64,000 nucleotides of DNA from an uncultured Mediterraneibacter sp. (lineage in GTDB: Bacteria > Bacillota > Clostridia > Lachnospirales > Lachnospiraceae), in assembly GCA_944383695.1 (NCBI GenBank), contig CALWQP010000014.1, positions 1 through 64,000 on the forward strand, given 5' to 3'. The notes beneath the pieces were generated by a model, which had not been told where the DNA came from, made no database searches, and saw nothing but the letters and a program-made list of their open reading frames with translations. Positions 8,195 through 17,130 of the stretch are shown here, one piece after another. Both the position numbers and the translations under genes were made by a program. Numbering within the stretch: the first letter of the stretch is position 1; every line of letters begins with the position of its first letter.

Positions 8195-9550
8195 TCAATG
8201 TATAATTTGTGAGTCATTATCAATTTGAACGTTTACGATACAATTGCGGAGATTTTCCTTTGTGTCTAGTGCAATTTTAATATACTCTTTTGTATATCCG
8301 GTCTGGACGGACCTGCCACCGATCACCACATCCTCTTCGACGAGCACTTCCACCTCTTTCCCGATAAAACTGCGCTCATATGCCTCCTGCTTTCTCTCAC
8401 CCAGTTCGATCATAAGGGCGCTCCTCTTTGCCTTCGTCTGCTCGTCCACCTGATCCTCCATGGCGGCCGCTTTCGTCCCTTCCCTTCTGGAATATTTAAA
8501 AATATGAGTCTCATAGAAATTGATCTTATCAACAAAATCAAAAGACTCCCTGAACTCTTCTTCTGTTTCCCCGGGGAAGCCGACGATCACGTCCGTAGTA
8601 AGAGCCGGTGCATCAAAATATTTTCTGAGGATCATGCATTTTTCATAATACTCAGCACTTGTATATCTCCGGTTCATCCGCTTCAGCGTGGCGTCGCACC
8701 CACTCTGGAGAGAGAGATGAAAATGGGGACATAGCTTCGGCAAGGCGGCAAGCTCTTTCGCAAACTCATCCGTCACAATGCCAGGCTCCAGGGACCCCAG
8801 GCGTATCCGCATGATCCCATCCGTTTCATGGACAGCGCGTATCAGATCCAGCAGATGTCTCTGCCCATCGAAATCAATGCCATAGGAACTCAGATGAATG
8901 CCTGTGAGCACGACCTCCCGGTAACCGTTCCCGGCGAGCCTCCTTACTTCTTCCGCCACATCCCGCATGTCCCTGCTGCGCACGCGCCCTCTCGCATAAG
9001 GGATGATACAGTATGTACAGAACTGATTGCATCCGTCCTGCACCTTGATATATGCCCGGGTATGTTCCCCTGTGCGGGTCAGATGCAGCGCTTCGTATTC
9101 CTCTGTCCGGTTGATGTCCTCAATCTCACATGCGGTATGCCTGTCAACGCATGCCGCAGAGCCATCCTCACGGCCTTTGCCGTGCTCATCCTCCCGGCCC
9201 TTCGCCCTGCCGGCCTCATATTCACTGAGAATCCTCACCAGATCTTTTTTATGATTGTTGCCGATAACGATATCAATGCACGGATCAGGCTCATTTCCGT
9301 CCTGTGCCTGCACATAGCATCCGGCCGCCACGACCACGGCTTCCGGATTCAGCTTTCTTGCACGGTGGAGCATCTGACGTGATTTCCTGTCCGCGATGTT
9401 GGTCACGGTGCAGGTGTTGATCACGTACACATCTGCTCCTTCTTTAAAGGGCACGATCTCATACCCCGCCTGTTCGAGCATCTCCTGCATCGCTTCTGTT
9501 TCATATGCATTTACTTTACACCCTAAATTGTGGAGTGCCGCTTTTTTCAT
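8195..9550 (-). CDS. mtaB: tRNA t6A37 methylthiotransferase MtaB
   Basis: 451-residue radical SAM methylthiotransferase that converts t6A37 to ms2t6A37 in tRNAs reading ANN codons. The N-terminal cluster cysteines are at 11, 47 and 78, and the radical SAM motif CNQFCTYC at 174-181. A C-terminal TRAM-like RNA-binding region closes the protein (KEVEVLVEEDV onward). A low-complexity charged insertion of about 20 residues (around 112-135, rich in GRED repeats) separates the two cluster domains and is not typical of MtaB. The gene is divergent from the HPr-like gene. The family could be confused with MiaB or RimO, but the opening LGCKVNAYETEAM fits MtaB. Confidence 0.92.
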   Translation of the reverse strand: MKKAALHNLGCKVNAYETEAMQEMLEQAGYEIVPFKEGADVYVINTCTVTNIADRKSRQMLHRARKLNPEAVVVAAGCYVQAQDGNEPDPCIDIVIGNNHKKDLVRILSEYEAGRAKGREDEHGKGREDGSAACVDRHTACEIEDINRTEEYEALHLTRTGEHTRAYIKVQDGCNQFCTYCIIPYARGRVRSRDMRDVAEEVRRLAGNGYREVVLTGIHLSSYGIDFDGQRHLLDLIRAVHETDGIMRIRLGSLEPGIVTDEFAKELAALPKLCPHFHLSLQSGCDATLKRMNRRYTSAEYYEKCMILRKYFDAPALTTDVIVGFPGETEEEFRESFDFVDKINFYETHIFKYSRREGTKAAAMEDQVDEQTKAKRSALMIELGERKQEAYERSFIGKEVEVLVEEDVVIGGRSVQTGYTKEYIKIALDTKENLRNCIVNVQIDNDSQIIH

Positions 9551-9581
9551 ACTGGATTACCTCTTTTTTCCTTTATGTCAC

Positions 9582-9610
9582 TTGACTTTTCCGATAGCAT
9601 CCCCTAGAAT
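9582..9610 (+). promoter_or_regulatory. Sigma-A promoter of the HPr-like gene
   Basis: TTGACT at 9582-9587, 17-nt spacer, TAGAAT at 9605-9610. The leader that follows can fold a small hairpin (ATGAGG...CCTCAT) before the AAGGAGGG ribosome binding site. Confidence 0.7.
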
Positions 9611-9665
9611 AGACATGAGGTTCGTGTCCTCATATTATTATCTGATTCAAGGAGGGTTATTTAAA

Positions 9666-9899
9666 ATGAAAACAGTACAGATTTCATTAAACTCAATTGA
9701 CAAAGTAAAATCTTTTGTAAATGAGATTACAAAGTACGACAATGACTTCGATTTAGTATCCGGAAGATATGTTATAGATGCCAAATCCATCATGGGAATC
9801 TTTAGCCTGGATCTTTCCAAGCCGATCGACCTCAACATCCATGCAGACGGAGACATCGATAGCATTCTCGCTGCGCTGGATCCTTATATCATCAAATGA
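9666..9899 (+). CDS. HPr/Crh-like protein lacking the catalytic histidine
   Basis: 77-residue protein with HPr-fold features, preceded by AAGGAGGG 9 nt upstream. The HPr regulatory-serine motif is kept (AKSIMGIFSLDL, serine at residue 41, equivalent to Ser46), as are the downstream strand and the terminal helix (ILAALDPYI). The segment that should hold the phosphoryl-accepting His15 and Arg17 (GIHARPA in ordinary HPr) reads NSIDKVKSF, with no histidine or arginine. It therefore should not carry PTS phosphate from enzyme I. By analogy with Crh of Bacillus, it could act only through Ser phosphorylation and CcpA; that is inference. It has its own promoter and terminator. Alternative: an HPr-fold protein with an unrelated binding role. 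Confidence 0.8.
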   Translation: MKTVQISLNSIDKVKSFVNEITKYDNDFDLVSGRYVIDAKSIMGIFSLDLSKPIDLNIHADGDIDSILAALDPYIIK

Positions 9900-9922
9900 T
9901 CAGACAAAAGTTTTACTTATGA

Positions 9923-9957
9923 AAGAGCTGTCTCAATCCGAGGCAGCTCTTTTTATT
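9923..9957 (+). terminator. Intrinsic terminator between convergent HPr-like gene and thiI
   Basis: Stem AGAGCTG (9924-9930) with CAGCTCT (9944-9950), extended by CTC/GAG, followed by TTTTTATT on the plus strand. The minus-strand side has only a short T run, so it may act weakly for thiI too. Confidence 0.8.
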
Positions 9958-9974
9958 ATAACGAAATCCCGAAA

Positions 9975-11159
9975 TCACTTTCCGACTGTGATCACTTCTG
10001 CTGTTTCAACCGCTGTCCTCACGAGTTCTTCTATATTTCCGGACAGATTCAGCTCTGATTTCTCGATCCGCTCCACATTCGGCTTTGTCACCGGATGCTT
10101 TGCCACAAAAATCGTACAGCAGTCCTCAAACGGCTGGATGGAGGTCTCATAAGTGTCGATTTTCTCGGAGATCTCCACGATCTCTCTCTTGTCAAATCCG
10201 ATGAGCGGACGGTACACCGGAAGAGTACACACTGCATTGGTCGCTGCCAGGCTCTGCATGGTCTGGCTCGCCACCTGGCCGATACTCTCACCTGTGATCA
10301 GACCCAGGCAGCCGTCCTTTCTGGCAAAATGCTCTGCGATGCGCATCATATACCGTCGCATGATGATGGTCAGCTCATCGTGGGGGCATTTTTCATAAAT
10401 CGCAAGCTGTATATCTGTGAAGTTGACAATATGAAGCTTGATCGGCCCTGCATAAGAGGATACCAGCCGGGCAAGGTCAATGACCTTCTCTTTAGCGCGC
10501 TCACTCGTGTACGGAGGAGCATGGAAATAAGTCGCCTCTATCTCTACACCTCTCTTTGCGACCATGTATCCCGCTACCGGGCTGTCGATCCCGCCTGAGA
10601 GGAGCAGCATAGCGCTTCCGTTAGTGCCCACAGGCATGCCGCCCGGGCCGGGGATGATCTCAGAATACAGATAGACCTCCTCTCGAATTTCCACGTTCAG
10701 CCGGATATCCGGATGGTGCACATCCACCTTCATCTCCGGGTATGCATCCAGCACCGCTTCACCCAGTTCACAGTTGATCTCCATGGAATTCACAGGATAA
10801 CGCTTGTTCGCTCGTCTCGCCTCCACCTTGAACGTCTTGTCGCCCTCCGGATACATCTCGCCCACATAAACGACAACATCCTTTTTCAGCTCTTCAAGCT
10901 CCCTGACCGGTTTTCTCACCACAGGGCAGATGCCAACGATACCGAACACCTTTTTCAGGCTCTCGATCGTTTCCTCATAGTCATATTCACCCTCGCAGTC
11001 CACATAGACCCTGCCGTGGCATTTGTGCACAAGAAACTCTCCGTCCACATCTTTAAGGGCATACCGGATCTGACGCACAAGAGCATCCTCAAACATATAG
11101 CGGTTTTTGCCCTTTATCCCGATTTCTCCATATTTGATCAAAAATGAATGAAACGTCAT
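9975..11159 (-). CDS. thiI: tRNA 4-thiouridine synthetase ThiI (no rhodanese domain)
   Basis: 394-residue ThiI that adenylates tRNA U8 and uses sulfur from a cysteine desulfurase to form 4-thiouridine. An N-terminal ferredoxin-like/THUMP region (to about residue 165) is followed by the PP-loop LLSGGIDSPVAGYM and the TGESIGQVASQTMQSL motif. The C-terminal rhodanese domain found in enterobacterial ThiI is absent, which is normal for Firmicutes proteins of this length. The ATG at 11159 is preceded by AAAGGAGAG; the longer frame up to 11288 overlaps the desulfurase gene and is not family-like. The dedicated cysteine desulfurase lies directly upstream, matching the NifZ-ThiI pairing in Bacillus. 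Confidence 0.93.
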   Translation of the reverse strand: MTFHSFLIKYGEIGIKGKNRYMFEDALVRQIRYALKDVDGEFLVHKCHGRVYVDCEGEYDYEETIESLKKVFGIVGICPVVRKPVRELEELKKDVVVYVGEMYPEGDKTFKVEARRANKRYPVNSMEINCELGEAVLDAYPEMKVDVHHPDIRLNVEIREEVYLYSEIIPGPGGMPVGTNGSAMLLLSGGIDSPVAGYMVAKRGVEIEATYFHAPPYTSERAKEKVIDLARLVSSYAGPIKLHIVNFTDIQLAIYEKCPHDELTIIMRRYMMRIAEHFARKDGCLGLITGESIGQVASQTMQSLAATNAVCTLPVYRPLIGFDKREIVEISEKIDTYETSIQPFEDCCTIFVAKHPVTKPNVERIEKSELNLSGNIEELVRTAVETAEVITVGK

Positions 11160-11251
11160 GATTCTCTCCTTTTTCTGCCGCGGCCGGCGTATTTTCACAC
11201 AGACATTTTCTCTTTGTGGCATCTGCACCGGACGCAGCTCCTGCCGGCGCG

Positions 11252-12409
11252 TCAGCGCCGTGTAAATTTCCGAAGCATCGGTATACAATTATATAGTGTT
11301 TCCAGCGTATAGTCAATTTCTTCTTTTGTGGTGAACTCGGACATGCTGAAACGCAGCGTGGCGTCCAGATATTCCCTTGGCGTTCCGATCGCTTTTAAGA
11401 CGCCGCTGACTGCCGGATGATTCGACGAGCACGCCGAACCGGAAGAGACATAGATGCCCTTGTCCTCCAGCGTATGGAGAAGGACTTCGCTGCGCACTCC
11501 CGCAATACCCACACTGACGATATGGGGCGCGCTCCCCTCATCTGTCACGCCGTGTACTGTCGTATTCCCGATCTTCTCAAGCCCTTCTATAAAATGAGCT
11601 TTCAGCTCCCTCATAAGGGCTGTCTTCATCTCCAGGTCCTGGCAGACCATCCTCGACGCAAGCCCTAATCCCGCGATCCCCGGCACATTCTCCGTACCGG
11701 AACGGATATCCTTCTGCTGTCCGCCGCCGAACAGGATGGGCTGGATCTTTACGCGGCTGTCAATATAGAGAAATCCCACACCTTTCGGTCCATGGATCTT
11801 ATGCCCGCTGGCTGAAAGCAGGTCAATGCCCATACGCTTGGGATAAATGCGGTATTTTCCGAATCCCTGCACCGCGTCTGTGTGAAACAGGATCGAAGAA
11901 TTGTATCTCTTTACAGTCTGAGCCGCCTCCATGACAGGCTGAACCGTTCCCACCTCGTTATTTACGTACATAATGGATACGAGAATGGTCTCCGGACACA
12001 GCGCTTCCTTCAATGCGTCAAGACGGGTCCGTCCCTGCTCATCCACAGGCAGATAGGTCACCCTGAAACCTTCTTCTTCCTCCAGATATCGCATCGTATT
12101 CAGGATGGCCGGATGCTCGATGGAGGAGGTGATCAGGTGATTTCCTCTGCGTCTGTTGGCCCGGGCACATCCGATGAGCGCCAGGTTGTCGCTCTCCGTG
12201 CCGCCGGAGGTGAAAAAGATTTCCTTGGCATTGACCTTCAAAAGCTTCGCGATCGTCTCTTTCGCCTCGCGGATATAATGTTCCGCCTCCACGCCCTTTC
12301 GGTACAGGGAAGACGGATTGCCGTAATCACGGCACATCACTTTATATACCAGTTCCCCCACTTCCGGATAACACATGGTCGTGGCGGAATTGTCCAGATA
12401 AACTTCCAT
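11252..12409 (-). CDS. Cysteine desulfurase (NifS/NifZ type) paired with ThiI
   Basis: 385-residue PLP-dependent aminotransferase class V enzyme that removes sulfur from cysteine as a protein-bound persulfide. The PLP lysine is K204 in SASGHKIHGPKG and the persulfide cysteine is C327 in SSGSACSSNHPA, both intact. The long alpha-helical N-terminus (VYLDNSATTMCYPEV) is typical. No iscU or other cluster scaffold gene is adjacent; instead thiI follows after 92 bp, so the most likely acceptor is ThiI for tRNA thiolation. General use for iron-sulfur cluster assembly cannot be excluded. rsmE is 57 bp upstream on the same strand, so the transcript probably continues from the prmA-rsmE pair. Confidence 0.9.
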   Translation of the reverse strand: MEVYLDNSATTMCYPEVGELVYKVMCRDYGNPSSLYRKGVEAEHYIREAKETIAKLLKVNAKEIFFTSGGTESDNLALIGCARANRRRGNHLITSSIEHPAILNTMRYLEEEEGFRVTYLPVDEQGRTRLDALKEALCPETILVSIMYVNNEVGTVQPVMEAAQTVKRYNSSILFHTDAVQGFGKYRIYPKRMGIDLLSASGHKIHGPKGVGFLYIDSRVKIQPILFGGGQQKDIRSGTENVPGIAGLGLASRMVCQDLEMKTALMRELKAHFIEGLEKIGNTTVHGVTDEGSAPHIVSVGIAGVRSEVLLHTLEDKGIYVSSGSACSSNHPAVSGVLKAIGTPREYLDATLRFSMSEFTTKEEIDYTLETLYNCIPMLRKFTRR

Positions 12410-12466
12410 TGTTCCTTTCCTTTACTTTTTTCTTACTATTAAATTATGCACATGCCGGACGCCGGT

Positions 12467-13213
12467 TCATGCAGTCCGGCTCTCCAGGTAATACATAAGG
12501 ATTGACAGTACGGCAAGCCCTGCCGTCTCTGTCCTCAGTATCCGTTTTCCCAGTGTGACCGGATGTGCTCCAGACTCTTTTGCGCGCTTTACTTCTTCTT
12601 CCTCGAATCCGCCCTCCGGTCCGATGAAAATCCCCACGGACTGCCCGGGAACGATGTCTTCCAGTACGCGCGCCGTTTCTTTCATCCCTTCTTCCAGCTC
12701 ATAAGGGATGAGGATCACATCCATCTCTTCCGCCATCTTGAGGGCTTCCGTAAATGTGTGCACCATATGGACTTCCGGAACAATCCCCCGTCCGGACTGT
12801 TCTGCCGCGCCCTTGGCAATGGCCTGCCAGCGCGCCTGTTTCTTCGCGGCCTTTTTCTCATCCAGGTTCACCACAGATCGCTTTGCCGCAAAAGGAACGA
12901 TGCTGTATGCACCAAGTTCCACCGCCTTCTGCACGACCCACTCCATCTTGTCTCCTTTTGGAAGCCCCTGAAACAGAACGACCCGGGAAGGCAGCTCCGT
13001 GTCAGATTCCATCTCCTTTATGATGTCAAGGACCGCTGTCTGTTCTTCGTATGCGCTGACACAGCACAGATATGTTTTTCCTATGCCGTCATTGACACGC
13101 ACATCTTCCCCCGGCTTCATACGGAGCACATTTTTCATATGGTTGACGTCCGCGCCTTCCAGATATATCTTATTCTCTTTTATCTGCGATGGTCCTGCAA
13201 AAAACTGCTGCAT
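12467..13213 (-). CDS. rsmE: 16S rRNA m3U1498 methyltransferase RsmE
   Basis: 248-residue SPOUT-class methyltransferase that methylates U1498 of 16S rRNA. The N-terminal PUA-like domain covers about residues 1-70 (MQQFFAGPSQ, HMKNVLRMKPGEDV), and the C-terminal knotted SAM site is visible as FIGPEGGFEEEEV and LGKRILRTETAGLAVLS, the usual RsmE signatures. The start ATG at 13213 overlaps the prmA stop codon by one base (TAATG), which indicates translational coupling and decides against the longer frame beginning at 13243. Gene order prmA-rsmE is the common Firmicutes arrangement. Confidence 0.94.
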   Translation of the reverse strand: MQQFFAGPSQIKENKIYLEGADVNHMKNVLRMKPGEDVRVNDGIGKTYLCCVSAYEEQTAVLDIIKEMESDTELPSRVVLFQGLPKGDKMEWVVQKAVELGAYSIVPFAAKRSVVNLDEKKAAKKQARWQAIAKGAAEQSGRGIVPEVHMVHTFTEALKMAEEMDVILIPYELEEGMKETARVLEDIVPGQSVGIFIGPEGGFEEEEVKRAKESGAHPVTLGKRILRTETAGLAVLSILMYYLESRTA

Positions 13214-14166
13214 TAGTTCTTCCTCGCTGTTACGCAGACCCACTCGCCCTGATACGTGACGTCAAGCACTTCAAGTCCTGCCGCTTTTACCGCATCGACC
13301 ACAGTCTGCTCTTTATCGTCAATGATCCCGCTGGTGATATAAACTCCTCCAGGCTTTAACTGGTTTACAATGACCGGGGTCAGCTCCACAAGGACGTCTG
13401 CCAGGATGTTTGCGGCAACGATATCATAGCACTCATATCCCACCTTGTCCTGTACTTCCCTGTCATCGATGATATTCCCGATCATCACTTCATACTTTTC
13501 TTTCGGAATGCCGTTTACTTCCATATTTTCATGGGTGGCATTGATGGCGCATGGATCAAGGTCCGTACCCACGGAATATGCCGCGCCGAACTTCAGCGCC
13601 AGCATGCCCAGTATCCCGCTCCCGCATCCCACGTCAAGGATCTTTGTATCCGGCGTCACATATTTTCGTATCTGACGGATGCAGAGCTGTGTCGTATCAT
13701 GCATTCCTGTTCCGAACGCGGTTCCCGGATCGATATGGATGACCAGTTTATCCTCATCCTCCGGTTTTACCTCCTCCCAGGATGGGATGATAAGGATGTC
13801 GTCCACATAGAACTGATGGAAATACTGCTTCCAATTATTCACCCAGTCCACATCCTCTGTCTCGGATTCCTCGATCAGACACTCGCCCACATCCACATAG
13901 ACTGACATTTCCCTGAGTTCCCGCCGCACGTCTGAGAGAATCTTATCCTGGTCTTCCTCCGGCTCCAGATAAAAGCTCAGATAAGCCACTCCGTCATCCG
14001 CCTCCGTCTCAGGGAGGATATCCACGAACATCTGCTCCTTGTCAGACTGGGTAAGGGGAATCTTATCCTCAATCTCCACTCCCTGTATCCCCAAGTCCAT
14101 GAGCATGCTGCTGACGATATCTTCTGCCTCTGTTGTTGTTTTTAACCGGAATTTATTCCATTTCAT
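13213..14166 (-). CDS. prmA: Ribosomal protein L11 methyltransferase PrmA
   Basis: 317-residue SAM-dependent methyltransferase that trimethylates lysines and the N-terminus of ribosomal protein L11. An N-terminal substrate-recognition ferredoxin-like domain covers about the first 100 residues; the catalytic domain contains DPGTAFGTGMHDTT, the SAM motif ILDVGCGSGILGMLA and the NPPY-like VAANILADVL. It starts 3 bp downstream of the GH25 lipoprotein gene and is coupled to rsmE. Length and motifs are normal. Confidence 0.94.
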   Translation of the reverse strand: MKWNKFRLKTTTEAEDIVSSMLMDLGIQGVEIEDKIPLTQSDKEQMFVDILPETEADDGVAYLSFYLEPEEDQDKILSDVRRELREMSVYVDVGECLIEESETEDVDWVNNWKQYFHQFYVDDILIIPSWEEVKPEDEDKLVIHIDPGTAFGTGMHDTTQLCIRQIRKYVTPDTKILDVGCGSGILGMLALKFGAAYSVGTDLDPCAINATHENMEVNGIPKEKYEVMIGNIIDDREVQDKVGYECYDIVAANILADVLVELTPVIVNQLKPGGVYITSGIIDDKEQTVVDAVKAAGLEVLDVTYQGEWVCVTARKN

Positions 14167-14169
14167 CCC

Positions 14170-15102
14170 TTATTCCTCCTGCTGTTCGCTTTCCTTCTGA
14201 AACCAAAGGTTCAGATCTACATTTGCATTGATGCCCGGCACTGCCCCGGTCTCGCTGTACTGCCATATCTCATAGTCGTAGGGGCACTGGGGAACATCAT
14301 GGTAATCCGCATACCAGAAATCATACTCCGCCAGTTCTTCCATATCAAGGGTAAAAGCCATCCACTTCATATTGGAATAGATCATGGTATCATACCCCGC
14401 CTGCTCCACGGTGTCGCAGAACACTTTGCAGAAATTCGTAAAATCCTTTCCCGTGTTTACATCCGTGCGGGCAGTATCCCATTTGATCTCCTCTGTATCA
14501 TACACTACCGGGCCAGTTATCTCATAAGGTTTTAAATGTTTCAACACAAACTCGGCTTCTTCCACCGCCTCAGCCGCGCTGACTGCCTGAGAGAAGAAAT
14601 AGACGCCCACATCCAGGTCTGCATCCAGCGCGCCTTTGATGTTTTGTTCATACATGGCGTCCATGACCAGGTCGCCGGTGTCCCCATACGCGCGGTACCC
14701 GAGTCTGATAATAACAAACTCAACGCCGCTGTCTTTCACCTGCTGCCAGTCGATGTCCTCGCCCTGGAATTCTGACACATCGATCCCGAAACGGGCGGTC
14801 ACTCCATTTTCCTCATCGTGAAAACTCTTGTACCCGGTCTCCTCATCTGTCTTTAGTTTGGAAAAATCATATGTACATTTGGGAACGCCGGAAAGCAAAG
14901 GCGCTTTATATTGATTTCCCTCCACATCCTGAAACGTATACTCCGTTTCTTCCGGGCTGACCTGCCCATTTTCTGTCTCCTCCGTCAGCTCCGCCCCGGT
15001 CTCCTGCGCCCGCCGGGAACAGGCGGTCAGTAAAACCACGGCGCACACCGCCAGGCAGAGCAGGACACCAGTCCTCCAAAATACCGTTTTCAATCTACTC
15101 AT
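14170..15102 (-). CDS. GH25 lysozyme-like lipoprotein
   Basis: 310-residue predicted secreted lipoprotein with a GH25 (Chalaropsis-type muramidase) domain. A signal peptide ends in the lipobox LTAC at about residues 25-28, followed by a glutamate/threonine-rich linker. The catalytic domain starts with RFGIDVSEFQGEDIDW (first acidic residue), continues through VIIRLGYRAYGD, and has PVVYDTEEIKWD with the catalytic acidic cluster and WQYSETGAVPGI near the end. It should cleave peptidoglycan at the outer face of the membrane, possibly in cell-wall remodelling. It overlaps the MOSC gene by 8 bp and sits 3 bp before prmA, an odd placement for a wall enzyme between cofactor and ribosome-modification genes. 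Confidence 0.87.
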   Translation of the reverse strand: MSRLKTVFWRTGVLLCLAVCAVVLLTACSRRAQETGAELTEETENGQVSPEETEYTFQDVEGNQYKAPLLSGVPKCTYDFSKLKTDEETGYKSFHDEENGVTARFGIDVSEFQGEDIDWQQVKDSGVEFVIIRLGYRAYGDTGDLVMDAMYEQNIKGALDADLDVGVYFFSQAVSAAEAVEEAEFVLKHLKPYEITGPVVYDTEEIKWDTARTDVNTGKDFTNFCKVFCDTVEQAGYDTMIYSNMKWMAFTLDMEELAEYDFWYADYHDVPQCPYDYEIWQYSETGAVPGINANVDLNLWFQKESEQQEE

Positions 15103-15532
15103 TGTTTTCCACCTTCATCTCATCGCCAACCCGGATCGTTCCGCCCCGGAGCACTCTGGCAAACACGCCCTCCCTGGGCATGATGCAGTCTCCCATCTTC
15201 TGGAATATCTGACATCCGTGATGGCAATCTTTTCCGATCTGCGTCAGCTCCAGTATCACGTCATTACAGCAAAGGCGCGTTCCAATCGGAAGTGACCGGA
15301 AGTCGATTCCCCGGACCACAAGGTTCTCCCCGAAAGCTCCGTCTTCCACCTCAGCGCCTCTGGCACGGAACGCTTCAATCTTGTCATAGGAAAGAAGGCT
15401 GACCTGGCGGTGCCATTTTCCGGCATGGGCGTCTCCCTGTATCCCGTGATCTTCTATAAATACGCCTTCTTTCACATTCTGTTTCTGAGTCCCCTTCGCC
15501 GGGCTTATGCAGACTGCTGTCACCTGTCCCAT
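15095..15532 (-). CDS. MOSC domain protein
   Basis: 145-residue single-domain MOSC protein. MOSC domains bind molybdopterin-type cofactors or act as sulfur carriers through a conserved cysteine. Seen here: an N-terminal VTAVCISPAKGTQK, the GIQGDAHAGKWHRQVSLLS motif, FGENLVVRGID, and KDCHHGCQIF with the candidate sulfur-carrying cysteine. It starts 9 bp after moaA and overlaps the GH25 gene by 8 bp. Placement in a moaA-mogA-moaC block supports a role in molybdenum cofactor handling or maturation, for example sulfuration; that role is inferred. Confidence 0.88.
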   Translation of the reverse strand: MGQVTAVCISPAKGTQKQNVKEGVFIEDHGIQGDAHAGKWHRQVSLLSYDKIEAFRARGAEVEDGAFGENLVVRGIDFRSLPIGTRLCCNDVILELTQIGKDCHHGCQIFQKMGDCIMPREGVFARVLRGGTIRVGDEMKVENNE

Positions 15533-15541
15533 ACTCTGATG

Positions 15542-16573
15542 TCATCCTCCAATCCTGGACATTTCCCTTTTTTCAAAAGAAGCTCCGTTCCCTGTATCTT
15601 CATCGCCTTCATTCCTTCTGTCCGCCCTGACGCCTGCTGCGCACGCAGCGTCAAACTGATGGCTTGCAGGTTTGGAATAGATCGCCTCTTCCATCTCTTT
15701 GCGGATCATGTTATCATCTGCGCCGTTCCTGAGAGGCGTCTTCAAGTCTGTTCCGTTTCCATACTGAAGGCATGGCTTCAGGTATCCTTCCGATGTAAGG
15801 CGCACCCGGTTACACCCACTGCAGAACCGGTGGGATACCGCACTGATAAAGCCCACATATTTTTGAAATCCGGGAAACCGAACATATGCCGCCGGACCGT
15901 TTCCCAGGCGTCCGTCATATCCTTCCGGTTCTCCGTACACCCGCTTCAATATAGAACAGATTTCTTCTCCGCTTCGCCCTGCAAACGCCTTTCCCATGCC
16001 AATGGGCATCATCTCAATAAAACGCACATCCGCTTTTCCCTCTTTTGCAAGAAATGCCAGACGGATATATTCTTTGTCTTTAGCTCCCTTCAAGGGCACA
16101 CAGTTCACTTTAACCCCGAGCCCCGGGAATCCGGCCGCGGCGTCCAGACCTTCTAAAGCCTTTTCCAGATTTCCTCCCCTGGTCACTTCCCGATATCTCC
16201 CTGAATCCAGAGTGTCAATGCTAATATTGACAGAATCCAGGCCATTAGAAACTAATTCATTTATTTGTTCCTTTAAAAGTGTACCATTTGTCGTCAGTGT
16301 GACTTGCTCTATCCCAGGAACCCCCTTCAGCATCCCCAGAAGCTCCGAGAGCCCCCTCCGCACCAGGGGTTCTCCCCCGGTCAGCTTCAGCCTGGTGATT
16401 CCCAGCTCTGCGCCGATCCGGCAAAGCCTGGTAATCTCATCAAAACTGAGGATTTCTCTGTGGGGCACAAAAGGCACGCCCTCCGGAGGCATGCAGTAGA
16501 CGCATCGAAGATTACAGCGGTCAGTCACAGACACCCGCATATAATCAATAGTCCTCCCAAACCGATCTCTCAT
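15542..16573 (-). CDS. moaA: GTP 3',8-cyclase MoaA
   Basis: 343-residue radical SAM enzyme that performs the first step of molybdopterin synthesis, GTP to 3',8-cyclo-dihydro-GTP. The radical SAM cysteines are C20, C24 and C27 (CNLRCVYC); the C-terminal cluster cysteines are in FCSGCNRVRL and KPCLQYG; the C-terminal GG tail (MSRIGG) is intact. The ATG at 16573 overlaps the mogA TGA stop (ATGA) and has a GGGGAG site 9 nt upstream, which decides it over the GTG at 16582. It works with MoaC, two genes upstream. Between the second cluster and the GG tail there is a charged, variable region of about 50 residues. Confidence 0.94.
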   Translation of the reverse strand: MRDRFGRTIDYMRVSVTDRCNLRCVYCMPPEGVPFVPHREILSFDEITRLCRIGAELGITRLKLTGGEPLVRRGLSELLGMLKGVPGIEQVTLTTNGTLLKEQINELVSNGLDSVNISIDTLDSGRYREVTRGGNLEKALEGLDAAAGFPGLGVKVNCVPLKGAKDKEYIRLAFLAKEGKADVRFIEMMPIGMGKAFAGRSGEEICSILKRVYGEPEGYDGRLGNGPAAYVRFPGFQKYVGFISAVSHRFCSGCNRVRLTSEGYLKPCLQYGNGTDLKTPLRNGADDNMIRKEMEEAIYSKPASHQFDAACAAGVRADRRNEGDEDTGNGASFEKREMSRIGG

Positions 16574-17070
16574 TTTGCACACTCCCCAGTTCTTCCTGTC
16601 AGGATCGCAAGCCCATGGTCCAGCGTCGGGAGCACAGCCTCCAGATTCTCCCGGACTGCCTTGGGGCTGCCCGGAAGATTGATGATCAACGTCTTACCCC
16701 GGATGACCGAGACGCCCCGGCTCAGCATGGCCCTTGGAGTCACTTTAAGGGATGCGAGCCGCATTGCCTCCGCGATCCCCGGCGCATTTCTGTCCGCCGC
16801 TGCCATCGTCGCCTCGGGTGTACAGTCTCTAAGGGCGAAACCTGTTCCACCTGTTGTAAAGATTACATCCATCCCATCATCATCGCACAGTGAACATAAA
16901 CATTTTTTTATTTCTTCCTTTTCGTCCGGAAGAAGCATCCTTTTTTCCACATCATAACCTGCCTCTGTTATCATCTCACAGACAAGGGGGCCGCTCTTAT
17001 CCTCCCGCTCACCGGCGTATCCTTTATCGCTCAGTGTCACCACTGCCGCTTTCCATCTGTATCCTTCCAT
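16570..17070 (-). CDS. mogA: Molybdopterin adenylyltransferase-type MogA/MoaB protein
   Basis: 166-residue MogA/MoaB-family protein, which adenylates molybdopterin to activate it for metal insertion. The fold signatures are AAVVTLSDKGYAGEREDKSG at the N-terminus, IFTTGGTGFALRDCTPEAT, and IINLPGSPKAVRENL. A start at the ATG at 17070 gives the usual beginning (MEGYRWKAAVV); the ribosome binding site AAAAGGAG is a little far (13 nt), and a GTG at 17109 would add 13 unusual residues. It follows moaC by 60 bp and overlaps moaA by 4 bp. Confidence 0.88.
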   Translation of the reverse strand: MEGYRWKAAVVTLSDKGYAGEREDKSGPLVCEMITEAGYDVEKRMLLPDEKEEIKKCLCSLCDDDGMDVIFTTGGTGFALRDCTPEATMAAADRNAPGIAEAMRLASLKVTPRAMLSRGVSVIRGKTLIINLPGSPKAVRENLEAVLPTLDHGLAILTGRTGECAK

Positions 17071-17130
17071 CTGCCTTGTCACGCTCCTTTTATGGGAACA
17101 CCGCTGCACCGCGCAACGCTGTTCTTCCGC

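Noticed and set aside
9975..11288. Longer ThiI starting at 11288
   Set aside because: It overlaps the desulfurase end and lacks homology-like sequence; the ATG at 11159 has a good ribosome binding site.
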